Shown piece by piece: positions 38,829 through 46,227 of a stretch of DNA of 50,725 bases. The stretch covers positions 1 through 50,725 of the forward strand of contig JACQQS010000014.1 of assembly GCA_016206925.1 (NCBI GenBank). Reading direction: 5' to 3'. The position numbers and the translations under genes are program-made. How positions within the stretch are numbered: the stretch's first letter is position 1; each line of letters starts with the position of its first letter. This DNA comes from Candidatus Omnitrophota bacterium. Lineage in GTDB: Bacteria; Omnitrophota; Omnitrophia; Omnitrophales; JACQQS01. The notes beneath the pieces were generated by a model, which had not been told where the DNA came from, did no database searches, and saw only the letters and a program-made list of their open reading frames with translations.

Positions 38829-39937
38829 ACAGCACTTTGCGGAATCTTGTTATCCTAATTTTATGCGTCAAGCTGATTCAGCTGGCCGTTCCGGCCGTCG
38901 CTTTTCATGTTTTCCCGTTTCAGAATGAGGAAATTTACAGGTCGGATAATATCGTTTACCCCGAAAACGAACCGGTTACCTGGAAGACAGCTTACAAGAC
39001 TTGGGATGCGAACCACTATCTTTATCTGGCTGAAAAAGGTTATTTGCCCCGGGGGATTTCGAACCGATTTCCGCCTCTTTATCCGCTCTTGATATGGCTT
39101 GCTAAAGGTGTAGCAGCAAATAGCGCACTGATCGGAGGACTTATCGTTAGTAATATCGCATCGCTATTTGCCTTTCTACTTCTTTACAAACTAGCTCGTA
39201 CGGTTTACGGAGAAGCAGCCGGCTTACATGCAGTCAAGTATGCGATTTTTTTTCCGACCTCATTCTTTTTTTCACGCGCTTATTCAGAATCGCTTTTTTT
39301 TCTGCTGGCGGTTTGTTGTTTCTATTGCTTGACTGAAAGGAAATATGTATCAGGAGGCATTTGCGCTGGACTTCTCACACTAACCAGGACGGTCGGTTGC
39401 CTAATTTTGGTTCCGTTGTCGGTATGTCTTTTTTTTGAAAGGGATAATAAACGGGCAGGTTCTTTGATCTTTTTCCCGATCCTTGCGATTTTAATGCAAT
39501 GCGCGTTTTTCCAGGTTTTTACGGGAAATGCTTTTGAGCTTTTTATGCCGCATTGCATGAGTACTTCAGCGCATTCGGTCAAAACGGTTCTTCATCCCGT
39601 GCAGTGGTTTTTAGAAAACTTTGTGAATATTAATTACAGTTGGTATGGAGCAACAAATAACGTTTTTGATCGAATCGCTTTTTTTCTATTCATATTGTTT
39701 TTTTACCGAATTCTGCGGGCTCAGGGTGCGATCCTGTTTGCTTACAGTTTTACGATGGGTTTCGTCCCCGCCATGACGGATCATTTTATGTCCTACACCC
39801 GGCTTCTTATTGTAGTTTTCCCCCTTTTTATTCAATTGGCGCTCGGCAAATTTCACCATTCGTTGATTCTCACGTTAATGCTTATCTGTCAGATATTTCT
39901 TTTAGCGTGCCACTCCTTGGGATTTTGGGTGGCATAG
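38825..39937 (+). CDS. PIG-V-like mannosyltransferase family membrane protein
   Basis: 370 residues with about nine membrane segments. TWDANHYLYLAEKGYL near residue 57 is the WD..HY...A..GY motif of PIG-V (GPI mannosyltransferase 2) relatives. RFPPLYPLLIW near 80, FFPTSFFFSRAYSESLFF near 140 and GLLTLTRTVG near 180 are further family strings. Bacterial members are GT-C enzymes thought to use polyprenol-phosphate mannose. The start overlaps the stop of the phosphotransferase-like gene in ATGA, so they are translationally coupled. The 3' end overlaps the convergent gene by 36 bases. Confidence 0.8.
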   Translation: MNSTLRNLVILILCVKLIQLAVPAVAFHVFPFQNEEIYRSDNIVYPENEPVTWKTAYKTWDANHYLYLAEKGYLPRGISNRFPPLYPLLIWLAKGVAANSALIGGLIVSNIASLFAFLLLYKLARTVYGEAAGLHAVKYAIFFPTSFFFSRAYSESLFFLLAVCCFYCLTERKYVSGGICAGLLTLTRTVGCLILVPLSVCLFFERDNKRAGSLIFFPILAILMQCAFFQVFTGNAFELFMPHCMSTSAHSVKTVLHPVQWFLENFVNINYSWYGATNNVFDRIAFFLFILFFYRILRAQGAILFAYSFTMGFVPAMTDHFMSYTRLLIVVFPLFIQLALGKFHHSLILTLMLICQIFLLACHSLGFWVA

Positions 39938-41275
39938 GCATCTTTTTAAAATAAAATATAGGCCCCATGCGATTGCGGCGAAAGTGGCTCCCTTCCGGAT
40001 CGTTTCCACGATAAGTGTTTTCCAGCTCCTTTCTTTGACGTAGAGCATGATGAAATCCTTTTGTAAGCACCAGCCATTCTTATCCGTCCAACTCTCGGCT
40101 ACGGCATCAAAAGTGACTGTGCCCAGCAGGTACATAAGAACCGAGGCGATGCCCGTTACCAGCAAAAGTCGTTTTAGAGCCGCGCTTTTTTCGAGATGAT
40201 GCCAGTTCTGTGCAATCAACAGAGTAAGCGCCGGAATTGTTTCCAACATCATTCTGGAACCATAGGCAAGGCCGCCGTGCCACGCATGCCATCTTGAAAG
40301 TAAAATCCAATGGCCTAGAAAACTGAACACCAGCCATTTAGACAATACCGATCCGTTCGCTCGATTCTGATAGAAAAGGCTTCTCAACCCAAAGCAAATT
40401 CCGAAAACAAGAAAGGGGGAATAGAATAGAAGTCCTGACGTTGGGCTGATTAGGAGGCCCGGGAGACCTTCCAGTATGGATGCGGAAAAATGATCCCACG
40501 GGACAAAGGAATACCCTGTTATGAACGGCGAGCCGAAGGCCGCATAGTTGTAGGCCGCTGCGGCAAAGCATGGCAGAGAAAAACCTGCAATTAGCGTGAA
40601 GAAGAGTTTTCGCAAAGCTTTTTCATGGAGATAAATTCCGAAGGGTACCAGGGATGGAAACAGCGCAGCAGGCCGTGCGGATAAGCTAATACCGGCCAAT
40701 AAACCAAGAACAAACGGACAGAAGCGGTTAGCGGGCATCTTGACAAGCATCCAGAGTATTGTCGTGATACAAAGAAGGGAAAGTGTTTGATTGCTAAGTT
40801 GACTTCCCGTATAGAACCAGATTCCCGTTCCGAACACGGAAAAAAACGTTAAGACCACGGCCCATCGTACGGGTACGAATTTGCGTGTTGTTGCGAACAG
40901 GATGCCGGAAAAAATTCCGCAAAGTACCAGGGAATAAATTCGGCCAAGTTTAAGCCAAAAATCGATTTTGTCTTTTGCAAGAAAATCAAACCATGAGAAC
41001 ACGGCAAAGAAAGGTGCCGCGATGATACCCGTGAGAACCGGATATTTTGTGAACAAGCCTTTTTGCGTTCGCAATGCCCAAAAATCTTGTCCTGCCGGTC
41101 TATCCCTGAGGATTGGTTCAAACTCGCTTAATTCGAAATTTCCATCCCGGACCAAACTGAGCGATATCAGAGAGTTGGTCAATGTATCGCTGACGATGAA
41201 TGACCGGATATTGACGAAGCCCAACAGGAGGCCGATTCCCAAACCAACTGCAATGGTTGACCTCAAATTATTCAT
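39902..41275 (-). CDS. Polytopic membrane protein, GT-C-like
   Basis: 457 residues, about eleven to twelve membrane segments and little soluble sequence. The early loop has SLVRDGNFELSEF and LRTQKGLFTKYPVLTGI, a pattern seen in uncharacterised GT-C-like membrane proteins. SARPAALFPSLVP near residue 205 and WHAWHGGLAYGSRM near 330 are typical of these too. No catalytic residue can be assigned with confidence. It ends inside the end of the PIG-V-like gene on the other strand and is divergent from the gene at 41377 with a 101-base gap that holds no evident feature. Confidence 0.6.
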   Translation of the reverse strand: MNNLRSTIAVGLGIGLLLGFVNIRSFIVSDTLTNSLISLSLVRDGNFELSEFEPILRDRPAGQDFWALRTQKGLFTKYPVLTGIIAAPFFAVFSWFDFLAKDKIDFWLKLGRIYSLVLCGIFSGILFATTRKFVPVRWAVVLTFFSVFGTGIWFYTGSQLSNQTLSLLCITTILWMLVKMPANRFCPFVLGLLAGISLSARPAALFPSLVPFGIYLHEKALRKLFFTLIAGFSLPCFAAAAYNYAAFGSPFITGYSFVPWDHFSASILEGLPGLLISPTSGLLFYSPFLVFGICFGLRSLFYQNRANGSVLSKWLVFSFLGHWILLSRWHAWHGGLAYGSRMMLETIPALTLLIAQNWHHLEKSAALKRLLLVTGIASVLMYLLGTVTFDAVAESWTDKNGWCLQKDFIMLYVKERSWKTLIVETIRKGATFAAIAWGLYFILKRCLCHPKSQGVAR

Positions 41276-41376
41276 GCGATATGAATCGGCTTTCCTGACA
41301 TGGTTCTGAACAGGCGGTATATGTATACTTATGCTACGATAAGAAATGGACGAAAATTAGTCAGGCACTCACTCTT

Positions 41377-42969
41377 ATGGAAAATAGTTATGTCTTGCCC
41401 GTAAAATTACACCGGAATCCTTGGATTCCTGATCTATCGCAAGCCGTTCTGCTCATTAGCCTTGCATATTGCCTGAGGGATTTTTTCGTTTGCTACGATG
41501 CGCTCTGGCAGGTAAAGATCGGCGAATGGATCTGGCAAAATAAATCCATGCCGCGTTTTGATCCGGGATTTGCGATAAGCAGTGCGCCGATTCCGTGGAA
41601 GGACCACCAGTGGCTAGGGCAGTTAATTCTTTACGGGCTTTGGAATATCGGCGGGTTTCTCGGCCTGCGCGTCATTCTCGGTTTGATTCCGGCGCTCATT
41701 TTCAGCCGTGTTTTTGTATTGCTCCGCAGGCAGGGTGTGAGTCCTTTATCGGCATTTTTCTTCACGCTCGTCGCGGCCGTTTCAAGCGCGCATCATTGGC
41801 TTGCCCGTCCGCATCTGATCGCGTACGTGCTGCTCATCTTAGGTCTTTTGCTGTGGGAGAAGGTGTATTCGGGAGACCGTAAATCCGCTTTTCTTCTGGC
41901 ATTGATTCACATTGCTTGGGTGAATATGCACCAATCGTTCATGATTCAATTTGTGTTTGCAGCGGCGTTTGGATTTCAAGTTGCCGTTGAATTTTTTCAG
42001 AAGCCTGCGGCTCGCCGCCCCTCGGGTTTGAATGTTGCGGTTTTAATTATTCTTTTGCCCCTTGTTTCGTCGCTTAATCCTCATGGATTTGATGTGCTTA
42101 AATCTTCCGAGTCGGTGTGGGCCATACACAACCGTATTGAGGAATGGCAGCCCGTTCATCTCAATTCGAAAAACTTTCCGGCTTTTTTCCTATATTCCCT
42201 TATCCTGCTTTGGGCCATGTGGCGTGATCGTAAAAACGTCAAGCCGTTCGAATGCGTGATTTTCACAGCGACGGTTCTTTTGACCGCAACGGCTGTCCGT
42301 CAGCTGCCCATTTTTGTTTTAAGCACATTGCCGTCCTATGTACGCCACCTGCCTTCGTTGTCTACTAAAGCGCTCGGCGGCCGAATCATTCGCTGGTGGA
42401 ATGCGCGAAATGAGGCTATTCACGTCTGTGAAAAGCAATTCAGCGGCGGGCGATTGGTGATGCTGATCGTTATTATGCTACTATTGGTCAGCATTGCGGG
42501 ATTTCACAATCAAGCCGCAGCAAACATTGTTTGGAATGGCCTTAACGGAAACTTTTTACCCATCGCAGCCTGTGATTTTCTGGAGAAGGAAGGCATAAAA
42601 GGCAATATTTTTAATGTTTATGCCTGGGGCGGTTACTTGATTTTCCGCTTCGGTGATTCCAATAAGCTTTTCATTGACGGCAGAACGGATATGTACGGTC
42701 CGGGAAGACTTGAGGAATACCACGAGGTCTACGAAATTCCCGGGCAATGGGAAACGATTTTCGAAAAGTACAGTATTGAAATCGTGTTGGAAAATACGGA
42801 GCAATCTCTCTGCCGAAAGCTTTTGGCGCATCCGCGCTGGTCGCTGGTTTATTCGGATAAGCAAGCTTCGGTGTTTGTTTCGAAAGAAAAATTTCCTGGA
42901 TTGGTTCGCAAGTACCCAAATGTATCTTTGGCACAAAGAACGAAGAAAAATAAAGGCATGGTGAATTAG
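41377..42969 (+). CDS. Polytopic membrane protein with extracytoplasmic C-terminal domain
   Basis: 530 residues. About ten membrane segments occupy residues 15-380, with YDALWQVKIGEWIWQ and PWKDHQWLGQLILY in the first loop, and WLARPHLIAYVL later. A soluble C-terminal domain (about 390-530) has NVYAWGGYLIFRFG and LFIDGRTDMYG. This combination is a recurring uncharacterised GT-C-like family in many bacteria. The stop codon is followed directly by the ATG of the ACT-domain gene, and that gene overlaps the next, so three genes (41377-44471) form one unit. Function is not known; a glycosyl or lipid-linked transfer role is inference. Confidence 0.65.
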   Translation: MENSYVLPVKLHRNPWIPDLSQAVLLISLAYCLRDFFVCYDALWQVKIGEWIWQNKSMPRFDPGFAISSAPIPWKDHQWLGQLILYGLWNIGGFLGLRVILGLIPALIFSRVFVLLRRQGVSPLSAFFFTLVAAVSSAHHWLARPHLIAYVLLILGLLLWEKVYSGDRKSAFLLALIHIAWVNMHQSFMIQFVFAAAFGFQVAVEFFQKPAARRPSGLNVAVLIILLPLVSSLNPHGFDVLKSSESVWAIHNRIEEWQPVHLNSKNFPAFFLYSLILLWAMWRDRKNVKPFECVIFTATVLLTATAVRQLPIFVLSTLPSYVRHLPSLSTKALGGRIIRWWNARNEAIHVCEKQFSGGRLVMLIVIMLLLVSIAGFHNQAAANIVWNGLNGNFLPIAACDFLEKEGIKGNIFNVYAWGGYLIFRFGDSNKLFIDGRTDMYGPGRLEEYHEVYEIPGQWETIFEKYSIEIVLENTEQSLCRKLLAHPRWSLVYSDKQASVFVSKEKFPGLVRKYPNVSLAQRTKKNKGMVN

Positions 42970-43395
42970 ATGGCGAGAGCAATGCTGGGACAAGAACTGC
43001 ACCTCGAAGCAAAAAATGAAACGGGAGCGCTCGGGCGTGTTGTTTCGGCTTTATCCCGCGCGGGCGTTAATATTGTCCATCTTCTGGCCTATTCGGTCGC
43101 CGACCGCGGTTTTCTCCAGACGGTAACAGGGGACAACATTAAGGCGAAGGAAATTCTTGAGAAAAACATTCCGAATGTAAAAATTGTGCTCCGCGATGTC
43201 TTGATTGTTGAGTTTGAGAATAAAGTCGGCATGCTTTCTCCCGTGACCAAACTTCTCGGCAACAGCAATATTTTTATCGATTACTGCTACGGTACGAGCG
43301 GAGACGGATTTAAGATCGTCGGTGTTTTCGCAACGGCTGACAATAAGAAAGCGATGACCGTCATTAATGAAGCTACGGCCAAAGGGCAGATCTAA
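42970..43395 (+). CDS. Tandem ACT-domain protein
   Basis: 141 residues made of two ACT-like halves: LHLEAKNETGALGRVVSALS (residues about 10-29) and VLIVEFENKVGMLSPVTKLL (about 77-96). Both keep the glycine-turn between strand 1 and helix 1 that binds small ligands such as amino acids. There is no catalytic domain, so it is presumably a regulator or sensor. It is placed with no gap after a membrane protein gene and overlaps the start of a GT2-GtrA gene (TAATG), an unusual setting for an ACT protein. Confidence 0.82.
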   Translation: MARAMLGQELHLEAKNETGALGRVVSALSRAGVNIVHLLAYSVADRGFLQTVTGDNIKAKEILEKNIPNVKIVLRDVLIVEFENKVGMLSPVTKLLGNSNIFIDYCYGTSGDGFKIVGVFATADNKKAMTVINEATAKGQI

Positions 43396-44471
43396 TGCGC
43401 GAACATGTTAGCATCATTATTCCGACCTACAACGAAGCCGAAAACATTGCGGCAATCATTCCGAAGATTTCGGAAGTCTTCACAAAGCACGCCATTGACG
43501 GGAAAATTATCGTGGTCGATGATGATTCGCCCGATCAAACATGGAAGGTGGCCGAAGAACTCGGCAGGCGCTACCCGGTGAAATCCGTGCGCCGGCAGGG
43601 CGAGCGCGGACTCTCGTCGGCGGTCGTTAAAGGGTTTGAATTTTCCGACAGCGATATCATCGGATTCATGGATGCCGATTTCAGCCATCCTCCGGAGCAA
43701 ATCATCGATCTCTTGCGCGCCATAACGGCGGACGGCGCCGATCTGGCCGTCGGCAGCAGATATCTGGACGAAGGTAAAATCTCAAAGTGGCCCCTCTACC
43801 GGCGAATTGGTTCATGGGGCGCGACCTTGCTTGCATCGCCGTTCACGTCGATCAAAGATCCCATGTCGGGGTTTGTGTTCTTTAAACGCGGCGTTTTAGA
43901 GGGTGTGCTCTTAAATCCCATCGGATTTAAAATCGGGTTGGAAATTCTGGCCAAAGGGCGTTACCGGAAATTGAAGGAGGTGCCTATCGTTTTTAAGGAC
44001 CGCCTGTACGGGGAAAGTAAGTTGACCAAGGGCGTTGTATTTGAGTATTTAAAACAGCTCTGGCAGCTTTTCCGGGAGGTGGAAACTCCGATCGGGCAAT
44101 TCATAAAATTCTGCGTGGTCGGCGCGGCCGGTTTGGCTGTTAATCTTATTATTTTTAGCGCCTGTCTTTATTTCCTGCATTTTCATTATTTGGCGTCCGC
44201 GGTGGCCGCGTTTTTTTTCGCTTTGACGAGCAATTTTATTTTGAACCGTGCCTGGACATTCAAGGTGCAAAAGAAAGGCGGCCAGCTATCCGTTCGCATT
44301 CAATACCAACGCTTTCTATTTGTATGTCTTTTCGGCTTGGGCGTGAACTTGTTAACGCTTCACATTCTTCACGCGGTATTTGAACATCACGAGATCCTGT
44401 CTCAACTCCTCGCCGTCCTTTCAGCCACTGCGCTAAATTTCTTCGGCAGCAAAAAATGGGCGTTTCGATAG
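43395..44471 (+). CDS. Polyprenol-phosphate sugar synthase (GT2) fused to GtrA-like domain
   Basis: 358 residues. Residues 1-230 are a DPM1-like GT2: VSIIIPTYNEAENI, IIVVDDDSPDQT, FMDADFSHPPEQ (DXD near residue 95), VGSRYLD and FKDRLYGESKL. Residues about 235-358 carry four membrane segments of the GtrA family (GQFIKFCVVGAAGLAVN, SNFILNRAWTF and LNFFGSKKWAF). Together they make a lipid-linked sugar, such as mannose or glucose on polyprenyl phosphate, and may help move it across the membrane. This protein is the obvious donor supplier for the GT-C proteins around it. It starts in the stop codon of the ACT gene. Confidence 0.9.
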   Translation: MREHVSIIIPTYNEAENIAAIIPKISEVFTKHAIDGKIIVVDDDSPDQTWKVAEELGRRYPVKSVRRQGERGLSSAVVKGFEFSDSDIIGFMDADFSHPPEQIIDLLRAITADGADLAVGSRYLDEGKISKWPLYRRIGSWGATLLASPFTSIKDPMSGFVFFKRGVLEGVLLNPIGFKIGLEILAKGRYRKLKEVPIVFKDRLYGESKLTKGVVFEYLKQLWQLFREVETPIGQFIKFCVVGAAGLAVNLIIFSACLYFLHFHYLASAVAAFFFALTSNFILNRAWTFKVQKKGGQLSVRIQYQRFLFVCLFGLGVNLLTLHILHAVFEHHEILSQLLAVLSATALNFFGSKKWAFR

Positions 44472-44477
44472 ATCGAT

Positions 44478-45266
44478 TTAAGATCGGACCCTTGATCGGG
44501 ACGTGGTAAGTTGATATTTCCTCGACGAAAGGCTGAAAGCTTTTGACTTGTGCAGTTTGTATTCGATCAGCGATTTAATGATATTCAACCCGTAACGGAC
44601 CGAAGTTCCGAAACCTACAACGTGGGATTCGGGTCCGTAATGAGTGGGAATAGGAACTTCCGCGATTCGAAGGCCCGACTCTAGAAATTGAAGCATGATT
44701 TCGGTATCAAAATGAAAGTCATCCGTAAGCCTCGTAAAGTGGACTTTTTTCAATGCAGCGCATGAATAGGCTCTGAATCCCGAGTGATACTCCGATAGAT
44801 GAATCGCCAAAATTTTATTCATGAGGGTGGTGAGAAAACGGTTGCCGGCAAATTTCCAAAGGGGCATGCCGCCTTTGAGAGGATTACCCAGGAAGCGGCT
44901 GCCTTGTACCATGTCGGCTTTGCCTTCCTCGATGGGCCGGATCAGCTCGGGAATTTTTTCAGGAGCATATTGCACATCTCCGTGCAGCATGACTACGATG
45001 TCGTAGCCTTTTTTTATCGCATAACGGTAACCCCGTTTTTGGTTTCCCCCGTAGCCGAGATTATGCGGATTTCTGTACACATTTAATTTCGATACACGAT
45101 GGGCGAATTTGTAACCAAGGCCGGCGTAATACGTATTGTCATTGCTTGCGTCATCGATGACATAGATCTCCTCAGCGCGCGCTTTGACCGAGTCCGGAAT
45201 GCGCTCATACGCTGAAATCAGCGTCCGCACCGCTTCGTAGGCAATTATGAAGATACCGAGTTTAAT
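44478..45266 (-). CDS. GT2 glycosyltransferase (DPM1-like), probable ATT start
   Basis: 262 residues if started at ATT 45266. The first usual start (GTG at 45230) would cut off KLGIFIIAYEA, which is the first nucleotide-binding strand of every GT2, so translation must begin upstream. The in-frame region between the upstream stop and the GTG holds only ATT or ATA candidates, and ATT at 45266 gives the expected MKLGIFIIAY-like opening. YVIDDASNDNT and LHGDVQYAPEKI (DXD-like) follow, and then QGSRFLG and FDTEIMLQFLESGLRI. It is a soluble polyprenol-phosphate sugar synthase-like enzyme. The 3' end is convergent with the GT2-GtrA gene, six bases apart. Confidence 0.8.
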   Translation of the reverse strand: MKLGIFIIAYEAVRTLISAYERIPDSVKARAEEIYVIDDASNDNTYYAGLGYKFAHRVSKLNVYRNPHNLGYGGNQKRGYRYAIKKGYDIVVMLHGDVQYAPEKIPELIRPIEEGKADMVQGSRFLGNPLKGGMPLWKFAGNRFLTTLMNKILAIHLSEYHSGFRAYSCAALKKVHFTRLTDDFHFDTEIMLQFLESGLRIAEVPIPTHYGPESHVVGFGTSVRYGLNIIKSLIEYKLHKSKAFSLSSRKYQLTTSRSRVRS

Positions 45267-45398
45267 GGTGTGCTCGTTTGATGACCTTATGTTCGTATGC
45301 CGAATTTAACCCCCTATTAGTATCGGAATCGAATGCGTTTCCATTAAATGAATATTCCCACAGCGGCTAAACATTGCGCAAAGCGTCGCGGCAGCCTG

Positions 45399-45407
45399 TG
45401 CTATAAT
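45399..45407 (+). promoter_or_regulatory. Extended -10 promoter of RNase P RNA
   Basis: TGC followed by TATAAT (45402-45407), an extended -10 element placing the start of transcription near 45414, just before helix P1 of the RNA. No good -35 lies at 16-18 bases. Confidence 0.55.
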
Positions 45408-45413
45408 GCGCGG

Positions 45414-46003
45414 TTATTTGGATACCCGTCCGTGTGATCGCTCCAACAGGGTTGGAGAGGAAAGTCCGGGCTCCGCAGGGCAGCGTAGCGGGTAACACCT
45501 GTCCACTGGAACCTGTACATCGTTCAGTAAGTTTGCATGATTGGATTTGAAAATTCCAAGGACCAAATTACAAGTACCAAACAAAGCCAATGACTAAAGT
45601 CAAAAATCTCGGCACTTGTTTAACTCATTAGAATTCTTTGATTTTGGTGATTGTTTAGAATTTGGTGCTTGGGATTTGGGATTTCTGAATCACGCAGGCC
45701 ATTGGGTGATGTACTGGTTCCAGTGCGGATTAGAGCCACAGAGACCAATGCCGGAGTGGACCGAACAGGTCCTTGCCGGAGTGAAAAGCGGCAATCTCTA
45801 CGCGGAGGAAGGTCAAATAGGGGACGTGCCTTAGGCAGGAATCGGCCCGATTCCACCCTGCCGCTTCCGGCAGGGAACCGCTTGCCAAAGCGGTTGAAGT
45901 CCCGGGTTGGACCGTTAGCGGTACCGCGCAAGCGATACCCAAGAGAGATGATCACAGCTTGAGCAATCAAGTACAGAACCCGGCTTACAGGGCGGGTATC
46001 CAC
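45414..46003 (+). ncRNA. rnpB: RNase P RNA, type A, with insertion in P12
   Basis: Catalytic RNA of RNase P, which trims tRNA 5' ends. P1 is GGATACCCG (45420-45428) pairing with CGGGTATCC (45993-46001). Conserved region I is GAGGAAAGTCCGGGCTCC at 45457-45474. AAGGTCAAATAGGGG and ACAGAACCCGGCTTAC (45973-45988) are the other hallmark strings. P3 is CTCCAAC/GTTGGAG. The P10-P12 arm ACTGGAACCTGTACATC (45505-45521) pairs fully with 45708-45724 and is capped by 186 bases, far larger than in E. coli. Total length is about 590 bases against about 377 in E. coli, the excess lying mostly in P12. Small open frames inside it are not genes. Confidence 0.92.
45551..45677. repeat. Inverted-repeat insertion in the P12 arm of RNase P RNA
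   Basis: Arms AAATTCCAAGGACCAAATT (45551-45569) and AATTTGGTGCTTGGGATTT (45659-45677) are inverted with two mismatches across a loop of 89 bases. The segment is A+T-rich and unlike the GC-rich RNA around it. It looks like a mobile or repeat-derived insertion. Confidence 0.65.
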
Positions 46004-46227
46004 AGCTTATTTTGAAAATATCGTCCGTAGTGATGTTACTTCGCCTTTCCTCGGCTGAACAAACCTCGCTTTCGTTTTCTTTCAAGAGTCCCAAAATCAA
46101 AATATTGGTGCTTTGCTGGTTTACCAAATATTGGCGTCCGCGCGAGATCAATTCATTTTTCTTAATTTTATCCCTGCCGAAGACGATAGATATTTCATAA
46201 ACGACTACGAAAGGGTTACGGTTAACC
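46004..46227. other. Intergenic stretch after RNase P RNA
   Basis: 224 bases without a convincing gene. AATATTGGT and ACCAAATATT are near-inverted around 46100-46130 and share TTGGTGCTT with the P12 insertion. A 62-codon frame here has no recognisable content. No T-run terminator was found directly after rnpB. Confidence 0.4.

Noticed and set aside
45616..45834. Small open frames inside the RNase P RNA
   Set aside because: They cross conserved RNA helices and the P12 insertion, with no protein-like content.
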